Source: OFTM10 sp964196195 (GTDB taxonomy: Bacteria; Actinomycetota; Acidimicrobiia; Acidimicrobiales; Aldehydirespiratoraceae). Taken from it: a DNA stretch of 64,000 bases. Positions 15,238-23,546 of the stretch are shown one piece after another. Location: positions 62,001 to 126,000 of the forward strand of contig CAXMSE010000034.1 of the NCBI GenBank assembly GCA_964196195.1, read 5' to 3'. Under the pieces are notes generated by a model, which was given only the letters and a program-made list of their open reading frames with translations, made no database searches and was not told the DNA's origin. Within the stretch, counting starts at the first letter, position 1, and the number at the start of each line of letters is the position of its first letter. Position numbers and translations under genes: made by a program.

Positions 15238-16757
15238 GACGCCTCTTCCTGCACGGCGACTCCGGTCATGTAGGCACCGAGATCACGCGGTGTGATTTCG
15301 GCGGGATCGAGAGTGGCGACGATCCGTCCTCTCAGCATGACCAGGACGGTGTCTGAGAGCCCGATCAGTTCGTCGAGGTCGGCGGAGATGAGCAATGTGG
15401 CCAGACCGGCGGCGCGGGCATCGCGGATGTTCTGCCAGACGGCCGCCTGGGCACCCACGTCGATTCCGCGGGTCGGGTGGGCGGCGATGAGAAGTTTGGG
15501 GTCGCTGTCCATCTCTTTGCCGATGATCAGCTTTTGTTGATTACCGCCCGACAAGGCGTGTGCCGACACCTCGATGTTGGGCGTTCGGACATCGAAGTCG
15601 GCACGGACCTGTTCGGTTCGTTCCCGGGCTCCAACGCGGTCGAACCAGATGTTCTTGGCGAATGGGGGTCGCTTGTGGTGGCCGAGTGCGGTGTTCTCCC
15701 AGAGAGGAGCGTCGAGGAGCAATCCCTCCTGGTGTCGGTCTTGTGGCACGTAGGCCAGCCCGTCGTCGCGTCGCTGACCGACACTGGCTTGGGTGATGTC
15801 GTTGCCGAACAGCGAGAGTGCGCCCGAGGCGGGCGACTCGGTGCCGATGATTGCGTTGATCAGTTCAGTCTGGCCATTGCCTTCGACGCCAGCGAGTCCG
15901 ACGATTTCACCCCGTCGAACCCGGAGCGACACATCCTCGACTACGGCGCGGTCGTCGAGGTCGAAAACCGTGATTCCCTCGACGACCAGAGCGACTTCGT
16001 CGGTCACGGTGGAATCAGTGGTCTGGGGGGTCGGAAGTTCGGAACCGACCATGAGTTCAGCCAATTCGTGCGCGGTGACATCGCCGGGCTTGACGGTGGC
16101 GACGGTGTGGCCCTGGCGGATGACCGTGATCGTGTCGGCTATCGCGAGAACCTCGTCGAGCTTGTGATCTATGAAGATGATGGAAGCTCCCGCTGCCTTC
16201 AACTCGCGCATGTTGTCGAACAGTGCCTCGACTTCCTGGGGGACGAGAACAGCGGTGGGCTCATCGAGGATCAACACCTCCGCGCCACGGTAGAGGACCT
16301 TGATTATCTCGACCCGCTGACGTTCGCCCACGCCGAGTGTCTCGACCAGGTCGTCGGGATGCACGCTGAGCCCGAAAGACTCCGACACTTCGGTGAGGTG
16401 AGTTCGGGCAGCGTCGAAATCGATGATTCCGCGCTTCATCGGCTCGGACCCGAGTATCACATTTTCCAGCACGGTGAGATTGTCGGCGAGCATGAAGTGC
16501 TGGTGAACCATGCCGATTCCGAGTTCGATTGCATCGGCGGGCGAGCTGAGCTTGACCTCGATGTCGTCGACCATGATTCGGCCTTCGTCGGGGTGCTGCA
16601 TCCCGTAGAGGATTTTCATGAGCGTCGACTTGCCGGCACCGTTTTCGCCGCAGACGGCGTGGATCTCGCCTTTTTCGACCGCCAAGTTGACATCGTCGTT
16701 GGCGATCACACCGGGGAAACGTTTGGTGATTCCGACTAGCTCAATCGCGTTTGCCAT
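15234..16757 (-). CDS. ABC transporter ATP-binding protein with two ABC domains (nucleoside type)
   Basis: This 507-residue protein has two ATPase domains. The first has Walker A GENGAGKSTLMK, the signature region LGVGERQRVE and Walker B LILDEPTAVL. The second has a degenerate Walker A (GVEGNGQTELI) and signature LSGGNQQK, as in the RbsA/NupO class. The ATG at 16757 was chosen because GGAG lies 9 bases before it; a second in-frame ATG lies 15 bases upstream. It energises the two downstream permeases. Confidence 0.92.
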   Translation of the reverse strand: MANAIELVGITKRFPGVIANDDVNLAVEKGEIHAVCGENGAGKSTLMKILYGMQHPDEGRIMVDDIEVKLSSPADAIELGIGMVHQHFMLADNLTVLENVILGSEPMKRGIIDFDAARTHLTEVSESFGLSVHPDDLVETLGVGERQRVEIIKVLYRGAEVLILDEPTAVLVPQEVEALFDNMRELKAAGASIIFIDHKLDEVLAIADTITVIRQGHTVATVKPGDVTAHELAELMVGSELPTPQTTDSTVTDEVALVVEGITVFDLDDRAVVEDVSLRVRRGEIVGLAGVEGNGQTELINAIIGTESPASGALSLFGNDITQASVGQRRDDGLAYVPQDRHQEGLLLDAPLWENTALGHHKRPPFAKNIWFDRVGARERTEQVRADFDVRTPNIEVSAHALSGGNQQKLIIGKEMDSDPKLLIAAHPTRGIDVGAQAAVWQNIRDARAAGLATLLISADLDELIGLSDTVLVMLRGRIVATLDPAEITPRDLGAYMTGVAVQEEAS

Positions 16758-16782
16758 ACGGCGCTGCTCCATGAAAACGACA

Positions 16783-16810
16783 ACGGAGCCGGACGTTAGC
16801 CCGACTCCGT
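16783..16810 (-). terminator. Hairpin between binding-protein gene and ATPase gene
   Basis: On the minus strand a 10-base-pair stem (ACGGAGUCGG with CCGGCUCCGU, one U-G pair) closes an 8-base loop and is followed by a U-rich stretch (UUGUCGUUUUC). It sits between the bmp stop and the ATPase start. It probably acts as a partial terminator or 3' end protector, giving more binding protein than membrane parts. Confidence 0.5.
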
Positions 16811-16881
16811 GTCGTCGTCATGATCCTGACTCAACAAAATAGTTTGAAGAGCTGATCGTGAACTGCTTGCTGGTCAGATGA

Positions 16882-18009
16882 TCAGGCTGGAACCGTGGGG
16901 ACATCGATGGTGCCGTCCAGGATCTGAGCCTTGAAGTCCTCGATGGCTGCGATCGTTTCGGCGCTCATGAAGTCACCCGATGTGGCGTAGCCCACTCCGT
17001 CGACCGCGAGGTCGTAGGTGGTGGCACCGGCCGTGAAGGTGCCGTCGATCGCGGCCTGGGTGGCCTGGTAGACGGCAACGTCGACACGCTTGAGCATCGA
17101 CGTGAGGATCACGTCCTGGACCTCGGGATCGGCGGTCAAGAACTGATCGGAGTCGACACCGATCGCCCAAACCGTGTCGCCGGTGGCGTCGCGGACTTCC
17201 TTGGCGGCCTGGAAGAGGCCACCACCGGATGAACCGGCAGCATGGTAGACCACGTCGGCGCCGCCCTCGAACATCGCCGCGGCGATCTCCTTGCCGCGGT
17301 CGGGGGCGAAGAACCCGTCGAAGTCGGGGAACTCGGTGATGTACTGCTGCTGAACCACGATGGTGGGATCAACCGCAGCAACGCCGGCCTCGAAGCCTGC
17401 TTGGAACTTCTCGATCAGACCGAAGCCGGAGACGCCACCGATGAAGCCGACATTGCCGGTCGAGGTGGTGAGTGCGGCGGCTACGCCGACCAGGAACGAA
17501 CCCTGCTCTTCGGCGAATATCAGACCTGCGATGTTCTCACCGCGGGGAGATGGGGGATCAGTGTCGAAGTTGAGCATCCCATCGTCGACCACCGCGAACA
17601 GCACGTCGGGGTTGTCGGCCGCAACGGCGCCCACATCATCGGCGAATAGGAACCCGACGGCGACAACGATGTCGCTCTGCTCGGCCTGAAGCTGCAGGAG
17701 CTCGGCTCGATCGGATCCATCCTGGTTGGGCACCACCTCGGTGAAGCTCACATTGAAGTCATCGACGGCCTTGTCGACGCCGGCTGCCGCCGAGTCGTTG
17801 AACGACTGATCGCCACGGCCGGCGATGTCGAATGTGAGGCCGATGTTGAAGTCGCCGCCGGCAAGCGCGTCGTCGCCGTCTCCGGCGTCGTCGCCGTCTC
17901 CGGCATCGTCGCCCGAGCTTGCATCACTGTCGTCATCGTCGCCGCATGCCGCGGCAACGAGTGAAAATGACAGCAAGATTGCGAACAGGAACAGAAGTCG
18001 CTTACGCAT
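16882..18009 (-). CDS. BMP-family nucleoside-binding lipoprotein
   Basis: This 375-residue protein has a lipoprotein signal peptide ending in the lipobox VAAAC. An Asp/Gly/Ser-rich linker follows (about residues 25-48), built from a short tandem repeat. The mature part is a BMP/PnrA-type periplasmic-binding fold, with DQSFNDSA near the start and GFIGGVSGFGLIEKFQAGF in the middle. Known family members bind purine nucleosides. The ATG at 18009 has a strong GGAGGG site 4 bases upstream. It heads the ABC importer operon and lies directly after the queuosine-salvage gene. Confidence 0.93.
   Translation of the reverse strand: MRKRLLFLFAILLSFSLVAAACGDDDDSDASSGDDAGDGDDAGDGDDALAGGDFNIGLTFDIAGRGDQSFNDSAAAGVDKAVDDFNVSFTEVVPNQDGSDRAELLQLQAEQSDIVVAVGFLFADDVGAVAADNPDVLFAVVDDGMLNFDTDPPSPRGENIAGLIFAEEQGSFLVGVAAALTTSTGNVGFIGGVSGFGLIEKFQAGFEAGVAAVDPTIVVQQQYITEFPDFDGFFAPDRGKEIAAAMFEGGADVVYHAAGSSGGGLFQAAKEVRDATGDTVWAIGVDSDQFLTADPEVQDVILTSMLKRVDVAVYQATQAAIDGTFTAGATTYDLAVDGVGYATSGDFMSAETIAAIEDFKAQILDGTIDVPTVPA
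17867..17914 (-). repeat. 18-base tandem repeat in the BMP linker
   Basis: Two exact 18-base copies (17867-17884 and 17885-17902) and a partial third encode the DDAGDG units of the acidic linker. Repeat number could vary between strains without breaking the frame. Confidence 0.8.
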
Positions 18010-18022
18010 GAACCCTCCAATA

Positions 18023-18040
18023 CCACCCACGTTGGGGTGG
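18023..18040 (-). promoter_or_regulatory. Small hairpin just upstream of the bmp ribosome site
   Basis: CCACCC and GGGTGG pair around a 6-base loop in the leader RNA, ending a few bases before the GGAGGG ribosome site. It could affect translation of the binding protein. The leader (18010-18173) shows no riboswitch I recognise. Confidence 0.3.
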
Positions 18041-18173
18041 AGTCGTCGTCCAGGTCGACAGCCGACCTCGGAACGGTGATGAAACCGTAGCCCGCGCGGA
18101 GACCGGATGCGTATGGGGACCGATATGAGCGTGTGGCATCGGTCACGCGTCGTTTCGACGCAAGGGGCCGCTG

Positions 18174-19142
18174 TCAGTAGAAGACGCAGCGACTTCGGTG
18201 TCGGGGGGCCGATTTGTAGAGCGCTTGTGCGCCGGTATTCCACAAGATGTTGTCGAGGGCGGCGGGGTTGATACGGTGCCCCTGAGCACGTACAGCGGTA
18301 GTGAGCAGCTCCACCGCGTGCACCCCACAGGCCCGGATCTCCACCTCCGGCTCGCTGCCGATCTCGATGTCGTCGACCCTCTCGATGCGGGCCAGGAGTT
18401 CGTCGGAAAACTGCAGGATCCCATTCAGCCTCAACACGTGGGGCACGAGGTTGTCGGCAAACATCGTGAGCCGGCGGAGATCATCGAACCGGCCGGGCCC
18501 GCGATGATCGAACGCCACCGCAAGGTCCTGGACCGTGATCTGAGCGCGCTTGTAGAGCAGGACCTCGCCGGCCGGATGCTGGTGAACGTCGTGGTAGAAG
18601 GGCATCTCGTCGAGGAGTTCGACCAGGGTTGCAGCGGACCCATCGGCCGCTTCGATCACCGAGAGGAACTTGCCGTCGCCCTCGCGAGCGACAAATGCCG
18701 ACAGGTCGTGGAGCGCCGTGGTGAAGAGTTCCATCAGTTGGTGGGCGGGCCCGCCATCGAGCAACTGGTCGAAGGTGGCCGCGCAGTCGTCGATGGTGAG
18801 TTCGCCGAGGCGCGCCGCGGTGATGGCCCCGGTGTCGGCCACCAGATCGCGCAGGCTCGCGGCCACGGTGTGGTAGCCGGACATGCCGGGCCGCTTCTGC
18901 AGGTAGGGGAAGTAGCCGCTACCGAAGTTGATGGCATCGAGGGTCATCACGAAGGCGGCGGACGACTCCTCGTTGCCGAGGCGTTTCTGGCCGGGATCGT
19001 TGGGACCCCGATCGAGATCGAGCGCGGCAGCGAAGGGTTCGATTTGTGACTGATCGATGGTCACGTGAGTGCTCTGAGCTGCGACGGCCGCGCACGACGA
19101 CCGAATCCTGTCGAAGATGTCGCCGTTTGCAGCGTCGGTCAT
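18174..19142 (-). CDS. Queuosine salvage hydrolase, Qng1/DUF2419 family
   Basis: This 322-residue protein matches the family that releases queuine from queuosine or queuosine 5'-phosphate. Recognisable blocks are TLDAINFGSGYFP (about residue 68), MFADNLVPHVL, EVEIRACGVHAVELL and the end LWNTGAQ...PRHRSRCVFY, which parallels the human protein (C9orf64). The start overlaps the ABM gene stop by 4 bases, so it is cotranscribed with the acyl-CoA synthetase genes. Downstream, 164 bases away on the same strand, begins a nucleoside-type ABC importer, a suggestive partner. No tgt or queuosine synthesis gene lies in the window. Confidence 0.9.
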   Translation of the reverse strand: MTDAANGDIFDRIRSSCAAVAAQSTHVTIDQSQIEPFAAALDLDRGPNDPGQKRLGNEESSAAFVMTLDAINFGSGYFPYLQKRPGMSGYHTVAASLRDLVADTGAITAARLGELTIDDCAATFDQLLDGGPAHQLMELFTTALHDLSAFVAREGDGKFLSVIEAADGSAATLVELLDEMPFYHDVHQHPAGEVLLYKRAQITVQDLAVAFDHRGPGRFDDLRRLTMFADNLVPHVLRLNGILQFSDELLARIERVDDIEIGSEPEVEIRACGVHAVELLTTAVRAQGHRINPAALDNILWNTGAQALYKSAPRHRSRCVFY

Positions 19143-19477
19143 GAGCCTGAACGGTAGGACCGGGCCCGCTCCACGCGAGCGACCCTCAGCTCAAATCTGT
19201 CGTACCACTCTTGGCGACCCCGTGCCTGGGTCTCCAGATGTTCGGGGTGGCTGCGCCAGGCCGCCACTGCATCGTCGTCGAGCCAGTACGACACGGTGAT
19301 GCCAGCGCCGTCGGGTGAGCGTGCACTGTCGACTCCGAGGAATCCCGGCATCTCGGCCGCCAAGTCCTCCATCCGCGTTGCCGTGGCGGCATACCCGGCA
19401 TCGTCGTGGGCGGTTCTCAGGCTGGTGAAGATCACCGCCACGTAGGGGGGATCGGGCGTGGCTGCAATGGCGATCAC
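19139..19477 (-). CDS. ABM-family (antibiotic biosynthesis monooxygenase) protein
   Basis: This 112-residue protein has the ferredoxin-like ABM fold pattern: VAVIFTSLRT at the start, MPGFLGVDSAR in the middle, and SYWLDDDAVAAWRSHPEH followed by the YDRFELRVARVER strand. Members include small monooxygenases and proteins of unknown role. It overlaps its neighbours on both sides by 4 bases, so it belongs to the acyl-CoA synthetase/queuosine hydrolase operon. No specific reaction can be assigned. Confidence 0.85.
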   Translation of the reverse strand: MIAIAATPDPPYVAVIFTSLRTAHDDAGYAATATRMEDLAAEMPGFLGVDSARSPDGAGITVSYWLDDDAVAAWRSHPEHLETQARGRQEWYDRFELRVARVERARSYRSGS

Positions 19478-20934
19478 AGGTTTCTCGCTCTCCGCCAGGC
19501 GGCATGACGGGCGAGTAGGTCGAGCGAGCGGACCGCTCGGCCGGCCGAGGAGTGGCAGACGCGACCGTTGGCGCGCATCGTGGCCGGTCCCGGATTGTCG
19601 GGGTGGGCGGTGGCGAGCTCGGTGGCCACCACTATCGGAGTGCCGGTTCGGCCGGATATCTCACCGGCGGCCTCGGCGTAGCGGGAGTCCTGGCGTTCGT
19701 GGAAGGCGACAATACGTTCGAGGCCGTGCTCGGGGTAGAACTCTCCGGCCCGCATCATCGCCGCGGTGCCCGACTGGATGCCGAGGCCGAGAAATACAAC
19801 GGCATCGACCGCGGGATGGGTTGCGGCCAGCTCGAGGATCGCCGGAACTGTGTCTCGTGTTTCGCCACCGGCCATGTCGATCGGATTGTTCTTGCTCCAT
19901 CGAGGGGGGAGGAGTTCGTCGACCGCCGCCTCGAGATCCTCGGGAAGCGGCACGGCGCGAAGAGTGGTGCCGGCCATGGCATCGACCGCGGCGACGCCCC
20001 AGCCACCTGCTGTGGTCACCACCACGACCCGGTTGCCGTTGGGCAGGGGCTGGGTGGCCAGGGTGGCCGCGGCCTCGAAGGCCTCTTCCACATCACGGGC
20101 CCTGATGAGCCCGGCTTGGCGACACATCCCGTCGAATACCGAGTCGTCGCTGGCGAGCGCGCCGGTGTGGCTGGCGGCCGCTCGGGCCCCTGCCGCGGAG
20201 GCGCCACCCTTCACCACCACGATGGGCTTGCGTTTGGCGAGCGGCCGCAGGCGTTCGAACATGGCGCGCCCGTCGTCGACCGACTCGATGTAGACGAGGC
20301 TCACCGCGGTCTCAGGGTCGTCGGTGAACCACTCGAGATAGTCGGCGATCCCGAGCACTGCCGCGTTGCCGGCCGCGACGGCACGAGAAATACCGACGCC
20401 GGTGTGGTGGGCGAGGTTGAGAAACGCCGATACGAAGTTGCCCGACTGGCTGGCTACCGCGATGTTGCCCGCTGGTGCGTAGGGGGCCACGATCTGGGCG
20501 CACATCCTCGAAGGAGTGGACACGACACCTTGCCCGTTGGGGCCGGCGAGAGCGATGCCGAGTTCGTCGGCCAGTGCCACCAGGCGGCGCTCTGCCTCGA
20601 CACCTTCGGGCCCGGCCTCCCGATATCCCGCCGCGGCGAAGAACGCCGCGGTGACGCCCTTGGCGGCTGCCGAGCGAAGGAGATCCTCATTGACCGCCTG
20701 AGGGGTGCAGATGAAGACCATGTCGGCGGCGCCCTCGGGGACATCGTCGATCGATCCCAGCACGGCTCGGCCGAGCACCTCGCCCGGCTCGCGGCCCACC
20801 GCGAAGAGCGCTCCCTGGTAGCCGGCGACGATGAGATTGTGGAGAGTCACGAAGCCGAACTTGCCGGGGTGGTTCGAAACGCCGGTGATGATGATGCCCT
20901 TCGGGTCGAAGAGCTTCGAGAGGTCGGGGGTCAT
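19474..20934 (-). CDS. ADP-forming acyl-CoA synthetase, alpha subunit
   Basis: This 486-residue protein has an N-terminal CoA-binding Rossmann domain (GVSNHPGKFG near residue 18) and two succinyl-CoA-ligase-like domains. The ASHTGALASDD motif near residue 255 holds the phospho-histidine of this family. The enzyme couples acyl-CoA formation or breakdown to ATP/ADP. The beta, ATP-grasp part is the separate gene just upstream, with a 4-base overlap. The acid substrate is unknown. Confidence 0.9.
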   Translation of the reverse strand: MTPDLSKLFDPKGIIITGVSNHPGKFGFVTLHNLIVAGYQGALFAVGREPGEVLGRAVLGSIDDVPEGAADMVFICTPQAVNEDLLRSAAAKGVTAAFFAAAGYREAGPEGVEAERRLVALADELGIALAGPNGQGVVSTPSRMCAQIVAPYAPAGNIAVASQSGNFVSAFLNLAHHTGVGISRAVAAGNAAVLGIADYLEWFTDDPETAVSLVYIESVDDGRAMFERLRPLAKRKPIVVVKGGASAAGARAAASHTGALASDDSVFDGMCRQAGLIRARDVEEAFEAAATLATQPLPNGNRVVVVTTAGGWGVAAVDAMAGTTLRAVPLPEDLEAAVDELLPPRWSKNNPIDMAGGETRDTVPAILELAATHPAVDAVVFLGLGIQSGTAAMMRAGEFYPEHGLERIVAFHERQDSRYAEAAGEISGRTGTPIVVATELATAHPDNPGPATMRANGRVCHSSAGRAVRSLDLLARHAAWRRARNL

Positions 20935-21602
20935 GGCGACGCCTCCTCCTCGTCGACTTCGAGCAGGGCGTCGACGGCTACGGGCCGTCCGTCGACGAGG
21001 ATCAGGGGGTTGAGGTCAGCGGAGCAGACTCCGGGCACTTCGGTGGCGACCCTGGAGAGAGCGAGGAGTGTGTCGGTGAGCGCTCCACGGTCCACCGCCG
21101 GCTCACCGCGGAACTCCTCGAGCAGGCCCTGGGTGGTGAGATCGTCGACCATCTCCACCGCGTCGGCCTCGCTGATGGGCACGAGTCGGAAGGAAACGTC
21201 GCGGATCGCTTCTGCGAGGATCCCCCCCACTCCGACCATGATGGTCATACCGAACTGGGGGTCGTCATTGAGCCCGGCTATGAGTTCCCGATTCCCGGCC
21301 ACCATGGTGGACACGAGCACCCCTACCTCGCCGTCCTCGGGCCGAGCTGCAGCCAACAGTTCTTCGGTGGCGACCCGCAATGCGGCTTCGTCGCCGACTC
21401 GAAGGCGCACGAGGCCTCGCTCGGTCTTGTGGGCGATCGCTCGCCCGCACAGCTTGGCCACCACCGGGTAGACCAGCTCGGGTTCTTCTGAGATCGCGGC
21501 GATCACCTCATCGATCGACCCACCGGTGACGAACGGTGAGACCGGTACCCCGTGGCTCGACATGATCCGTCGGGATTCGGCTTCGGAAAGGGTGATGCTC
21601 AC
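20931..21602 (-). CDS. ADP-forming acyl-CoA synthetase, beta (ATP-grasp) subunit
   Basis: This 223-residue protein is an ATP-grasp domain of the acetyl-CoA synthetase (ADP-forming) type: KLCGRAIAHKTERG, the MVGVGGILAEAIRDV block and the DLNPLILVDGRPVAVDA end. It forms one enzyme with the alpha subunit encoded next. GTG at 21602 was chosen because similarity begins there (LSEAESRRIM) and the resulting length matches separate beta subunits. It is the first gene of a four-gene overlapping operon ending with the queuosine hydrolase. Confidence 0.9.
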   Translation of the reverse strand: MSITLSEAESRRIMSSHGVPVSPFVTGGSIDEVIAAISEEPELVYPVVAKLCGRAIAHKTERGLVRLRVGDEAALRVATEELLAAARPEDGEVGVLVSTMVAGNRELIAGLNDDPQFGMTIMVGVGGILAEAIRDVSFRLVPISEADAVEMVDDLTTQGLLEEFRGEPAVDRGALTDTLLALSRVATEVPGVCSADLNPLILVDGRPVAVDALLEVDEEEASP

Positions 21603-21634
21603 AGCCGCGGGTCTACCACCCCGAGGGCCGGGCG

Positions 21635-21988
21635 TCAGAGTCGACAGGAGTCGGTTGCGCCTGGAAGTCGGTGACGATTGCGGGCGATCAGCCAATACCC
21701 CGGACGGGCAAGCCAGCTGAGCGGGGGTGTTGTCACGAGGCGTCCCATGGCCCCCCAGACTCCCCCCGAAGCAATGAGGGCACGGCCGATGGCCACATGG
21801 CCGCGATGCTTGGCGTCCTGGTCGTCGATCCACCACGCCGCAGTGGTGACGTCGTGCTCGGTGAGTCCGAGTTGATCAAGGTCGAGAGACTGCCACGGCT
21901 CGACCTCGACGTTGTCGGGGAGACGACGTTGGATCCAGTGAGCCGAAGCGGTGCAGAAGCCGCAGTCGCCGTCGAAAACGAGGAGCAT
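21635..21988 (-). CDS. DCC-family thiol-disulfide oxidoreductase-like protein
   Basis: This 117-residue protein belongs to DUF393, named for its DxxCxxC motif, seen here as DGDCGFC at residues 6-12. The family is thought to have thioredoxin-like redox function but few members are characterised. It ends 33 bases before the acyl-CoA synthetase beta start, so they may be cotranscribed. Length is normal for the family. Confidence 0.9.
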   Translation of the reverse strand: MLLVFDGDCGFCTASAHWIQRRLPDNVEVEPWQSLDLDQLGLTEHDVTTAAWWIDDQDAKHRGHVAIGRALIASGGVWGAMGRLVTTPPLSWLARPGYWLIARNRHRLPGATDSCRL

Positions 21989-22098
21989 GGGTCCAGTGTG
22001 CCGCCTTCGGTGCTGCGGGCGTCGCCCTGTTCGCCCCGGGACGCGAAACACCGCCGGCGGGAGCCGACGGTGCGGGATTCGATTGTCGCAGAGCTGGT

Positions 22099-22188
22099 TC
22101 AGCTGTTGCGGCCCAGGTTGGGCTTGCGGCCGTGGTTGGCCTTGCTGCGGCGAGCTTTCGCCCTCTGCTTCTGGGTGCGCTTCGACAT
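22099..22188 (-). CDS. Ribosomal protein bL37 (29 residues)
   Basis: This tiny, very basic protein contains KRTQKQRAKARRSKANHGRKP. It resembles mycobacterial bL37, a 24-residue protein of the large subunit found in M. smegmatis ribosome structures, especially in the SKANHG(K/R)xPN end. A TAACCT box lies 8 bases before the ATG, implying a leaderless mRNA. It would be missed by most gene finders because of its size. Identification rests on remembered family sequences, not on a search. Confidence 0.75.
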   Translation of the reverse strand: MSKRTQKQRAKARRSKANHGRKPNLGRNS

Positions 22189-22196
22189 GGTTACCA

Positions 22197-22202
22197 AGGT
22201 TA
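22197..22202 (-). promoter_or_regulatory. Predicted -10 box of the bL37 gene
   Basis: TAACCT on the minus strand ends 8 bases before the ATG at 22188, fitting a leaderless start. Confidence 0.5.
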
Positions 22203-22467
22203 CCGGCTGACCTGGGATTCGCGTCATGCGCACAAGCTGTGCAACTTGCTCGGCCTTCTCCGGGGACCGACGCTCGGCTACCAGTGCGAGCGCTACTCCC
22301 ACTCCCTGCAGTCGGGCACGGGGGCGCTACGCAACGGAGAATCGATCGACATGGTTGTCGGTGCTCTCCTCCACGACGCCCTCCCCCTCGAAGAATTCCG
22401 TCCCCTGGTGGACGAGGTGTTCGGTCGGCCGTCGCGGGTTCCCGGGGTCGCCCCCACCCTCGCCTGA
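22201..22467 (+). pseudogene. Remnant of an HD-domain (PhnZ-like) phosphohydrolase/oxygenase gene
   Basis: An open frame without a normal start codon encodes SHSLQSGTGALRNGESIDMVVGALLHD, split here as two adjacent recognisable blocks: the HSLQ helix and the ALLHD metal motif of PhnZ-like HD proteins. The family usually continues for another 100 or so residues with further His and Asp ligands; here it stops after about 30, and the N-terminus merges into the bL37 region. GC-rich third codon positions support past coding. It is probably a decayed gene with an internal deletion and both ends lost. Confidence 0.4.
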
Positions 22468-22479
22468 TCGAGCGATGGT

Positions 22480-23499
22480 TCAGATGAGGGTGCTCTCTCG
22501 GGCGGTCCAGGCCAGCAGGTCGTCGGCCGACCAGGTGTTCACGATGTCTTCGATCGGTACACCGCAGCGAACCGCCTTGTCGGCACCGTAGGGCTGCCAC
22601 TCCATCTGCCCGGTTGCGTGGGCATCGGTGTTGATCGCCACCTTGCACTCCCACTCGAGGGCGAGTTGGAGCAGCTCCTCGGGCGGGTCTTGGCGCTCGG
22701 GCCGGCAGTTGATCTCCACGGCGGTGTCGAACTGGGCACACGCCGCGAAAACGATCTCGGCGTCGAAATCGCTCGGAGAGCGACCCCTGCCCGAGAGCTT
22801 GCGATTGGTGCAATGGCCGAGGATGTCGGTATGAGGGCTGGCCACGGCCATGACCAGGCGGCGGGTCATCTGGTCACGCGGCAGGCTCAGCTTCGAATGG
22901 GCGCTAGCGACGACCACATCGAGGCGGGCGAGCATCTCGTCGGCCAGGTCGAGCGTGCCGTCCTCGAAGATGTCGACCTCCATCCCCGTGAGGAGGCGGA
23001 ACGGGGCGAACTCCTCGTTGAGCTGCTCTATCTCGTCGAGCTGATCGAGGAGGCGTTGGGCGTCGAGGCCGTGGGCGATAGTGAGGCGGGCGGAATGATC
23101 GGTGCACACCATCCAGTGGTGGCCGAGGTCGATTGCGGTGCGAGCCATGTCGCGTAGCGGGGCACCCCCATCGGACCACGTGGTGTGCACGTGGCAATCG
23201 CCTTTCAGCACGGCCAGCACCTCTTCACCCTCGCCGATGGCGACCGTGCTGCGCTGGTCGAGTCGGGCGAGGTAGCCATCGGCCTTGCCCTCGACCGCAT
23301 CGCTGATCACCTCGGCAGTGGACTTGCCGATCCCGTCGAGCTGGGTGAGGGTGCCGGCAGAGACCCGGGCTGCGATCTCGTCGGCTCCGACCTCGGTGGC
23401 CACGTCGATAGCCCGTTGGAATGCCCTGAGCTTCTGGGTGGGCGCGAGCTCACGGTCGAGGTAGTGGATCGCTCGTCGGAGAGCTGGCACCGGTTGCAT
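22480..23499 (-). CDS. PHP-domain protein with PolX-type N-terminus
   Basis: This 339-residue protein begins with a helix-hairpin-helix segment as in family X DNA polymerases (about residues 1-75, with LDGIGKSTAEVI). A PHP phosphoesterase domain follows, with metal motifs GDCHVHTTWSDG, TDHSARL, GMEVDI, SAHSK and NTDAHATG. The polymerase palm domain of full PolX is absent. It is likely a metal-dependent phosphatase or nuclease acting on nucleic acid or nucleotides. TACCGT 6 bases before the ATG suggests a leaderless promoter. Confidence 0.88.
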   Translation of the reverse strand: MQPVPALRRAIHYLDRELAPTQKLRAFQRAIDVATEVGADEIAARVSAGTLTQLDGIGKSTAEVISDAVEGKADGYLARLDQRSTVAIGEGEEVLAVLKGDCHVHTTWSDGGAPLRDMARTAIDLGHHWMVCTDHSARLTIAHGLDAQRLLDQLDEIEQLNEEFAPFRLLTGMEVDIFEDGTLDLADEMLARLDVVVASAHSKLSLPRDQMTRRLVMAVASPHTDILGHCTNRKLSGRGRSPSDFDAEIVFAACAQFDTAVEINCRPERQDPPEELLQLALEWECKVAINTDAHATGQMEWQPYGADKAVRCGVPIEDIVNTWSADDLLAWTARESTLI

Positions 23500-23546
23500 C
23501 GGGCAACGGTACTACCCCTCTGCTTCACCCGGCCCGGGTTGTGTGC

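Noticed and set aside
19552..21471. A 639-codon plus-strand open frame opposite the acyl-CoA synthetase genes
   Set aside because: It is antisense to two well-recognised genes, its translation shows no known domain, and such frames are common by chance in GC-rich DNA.
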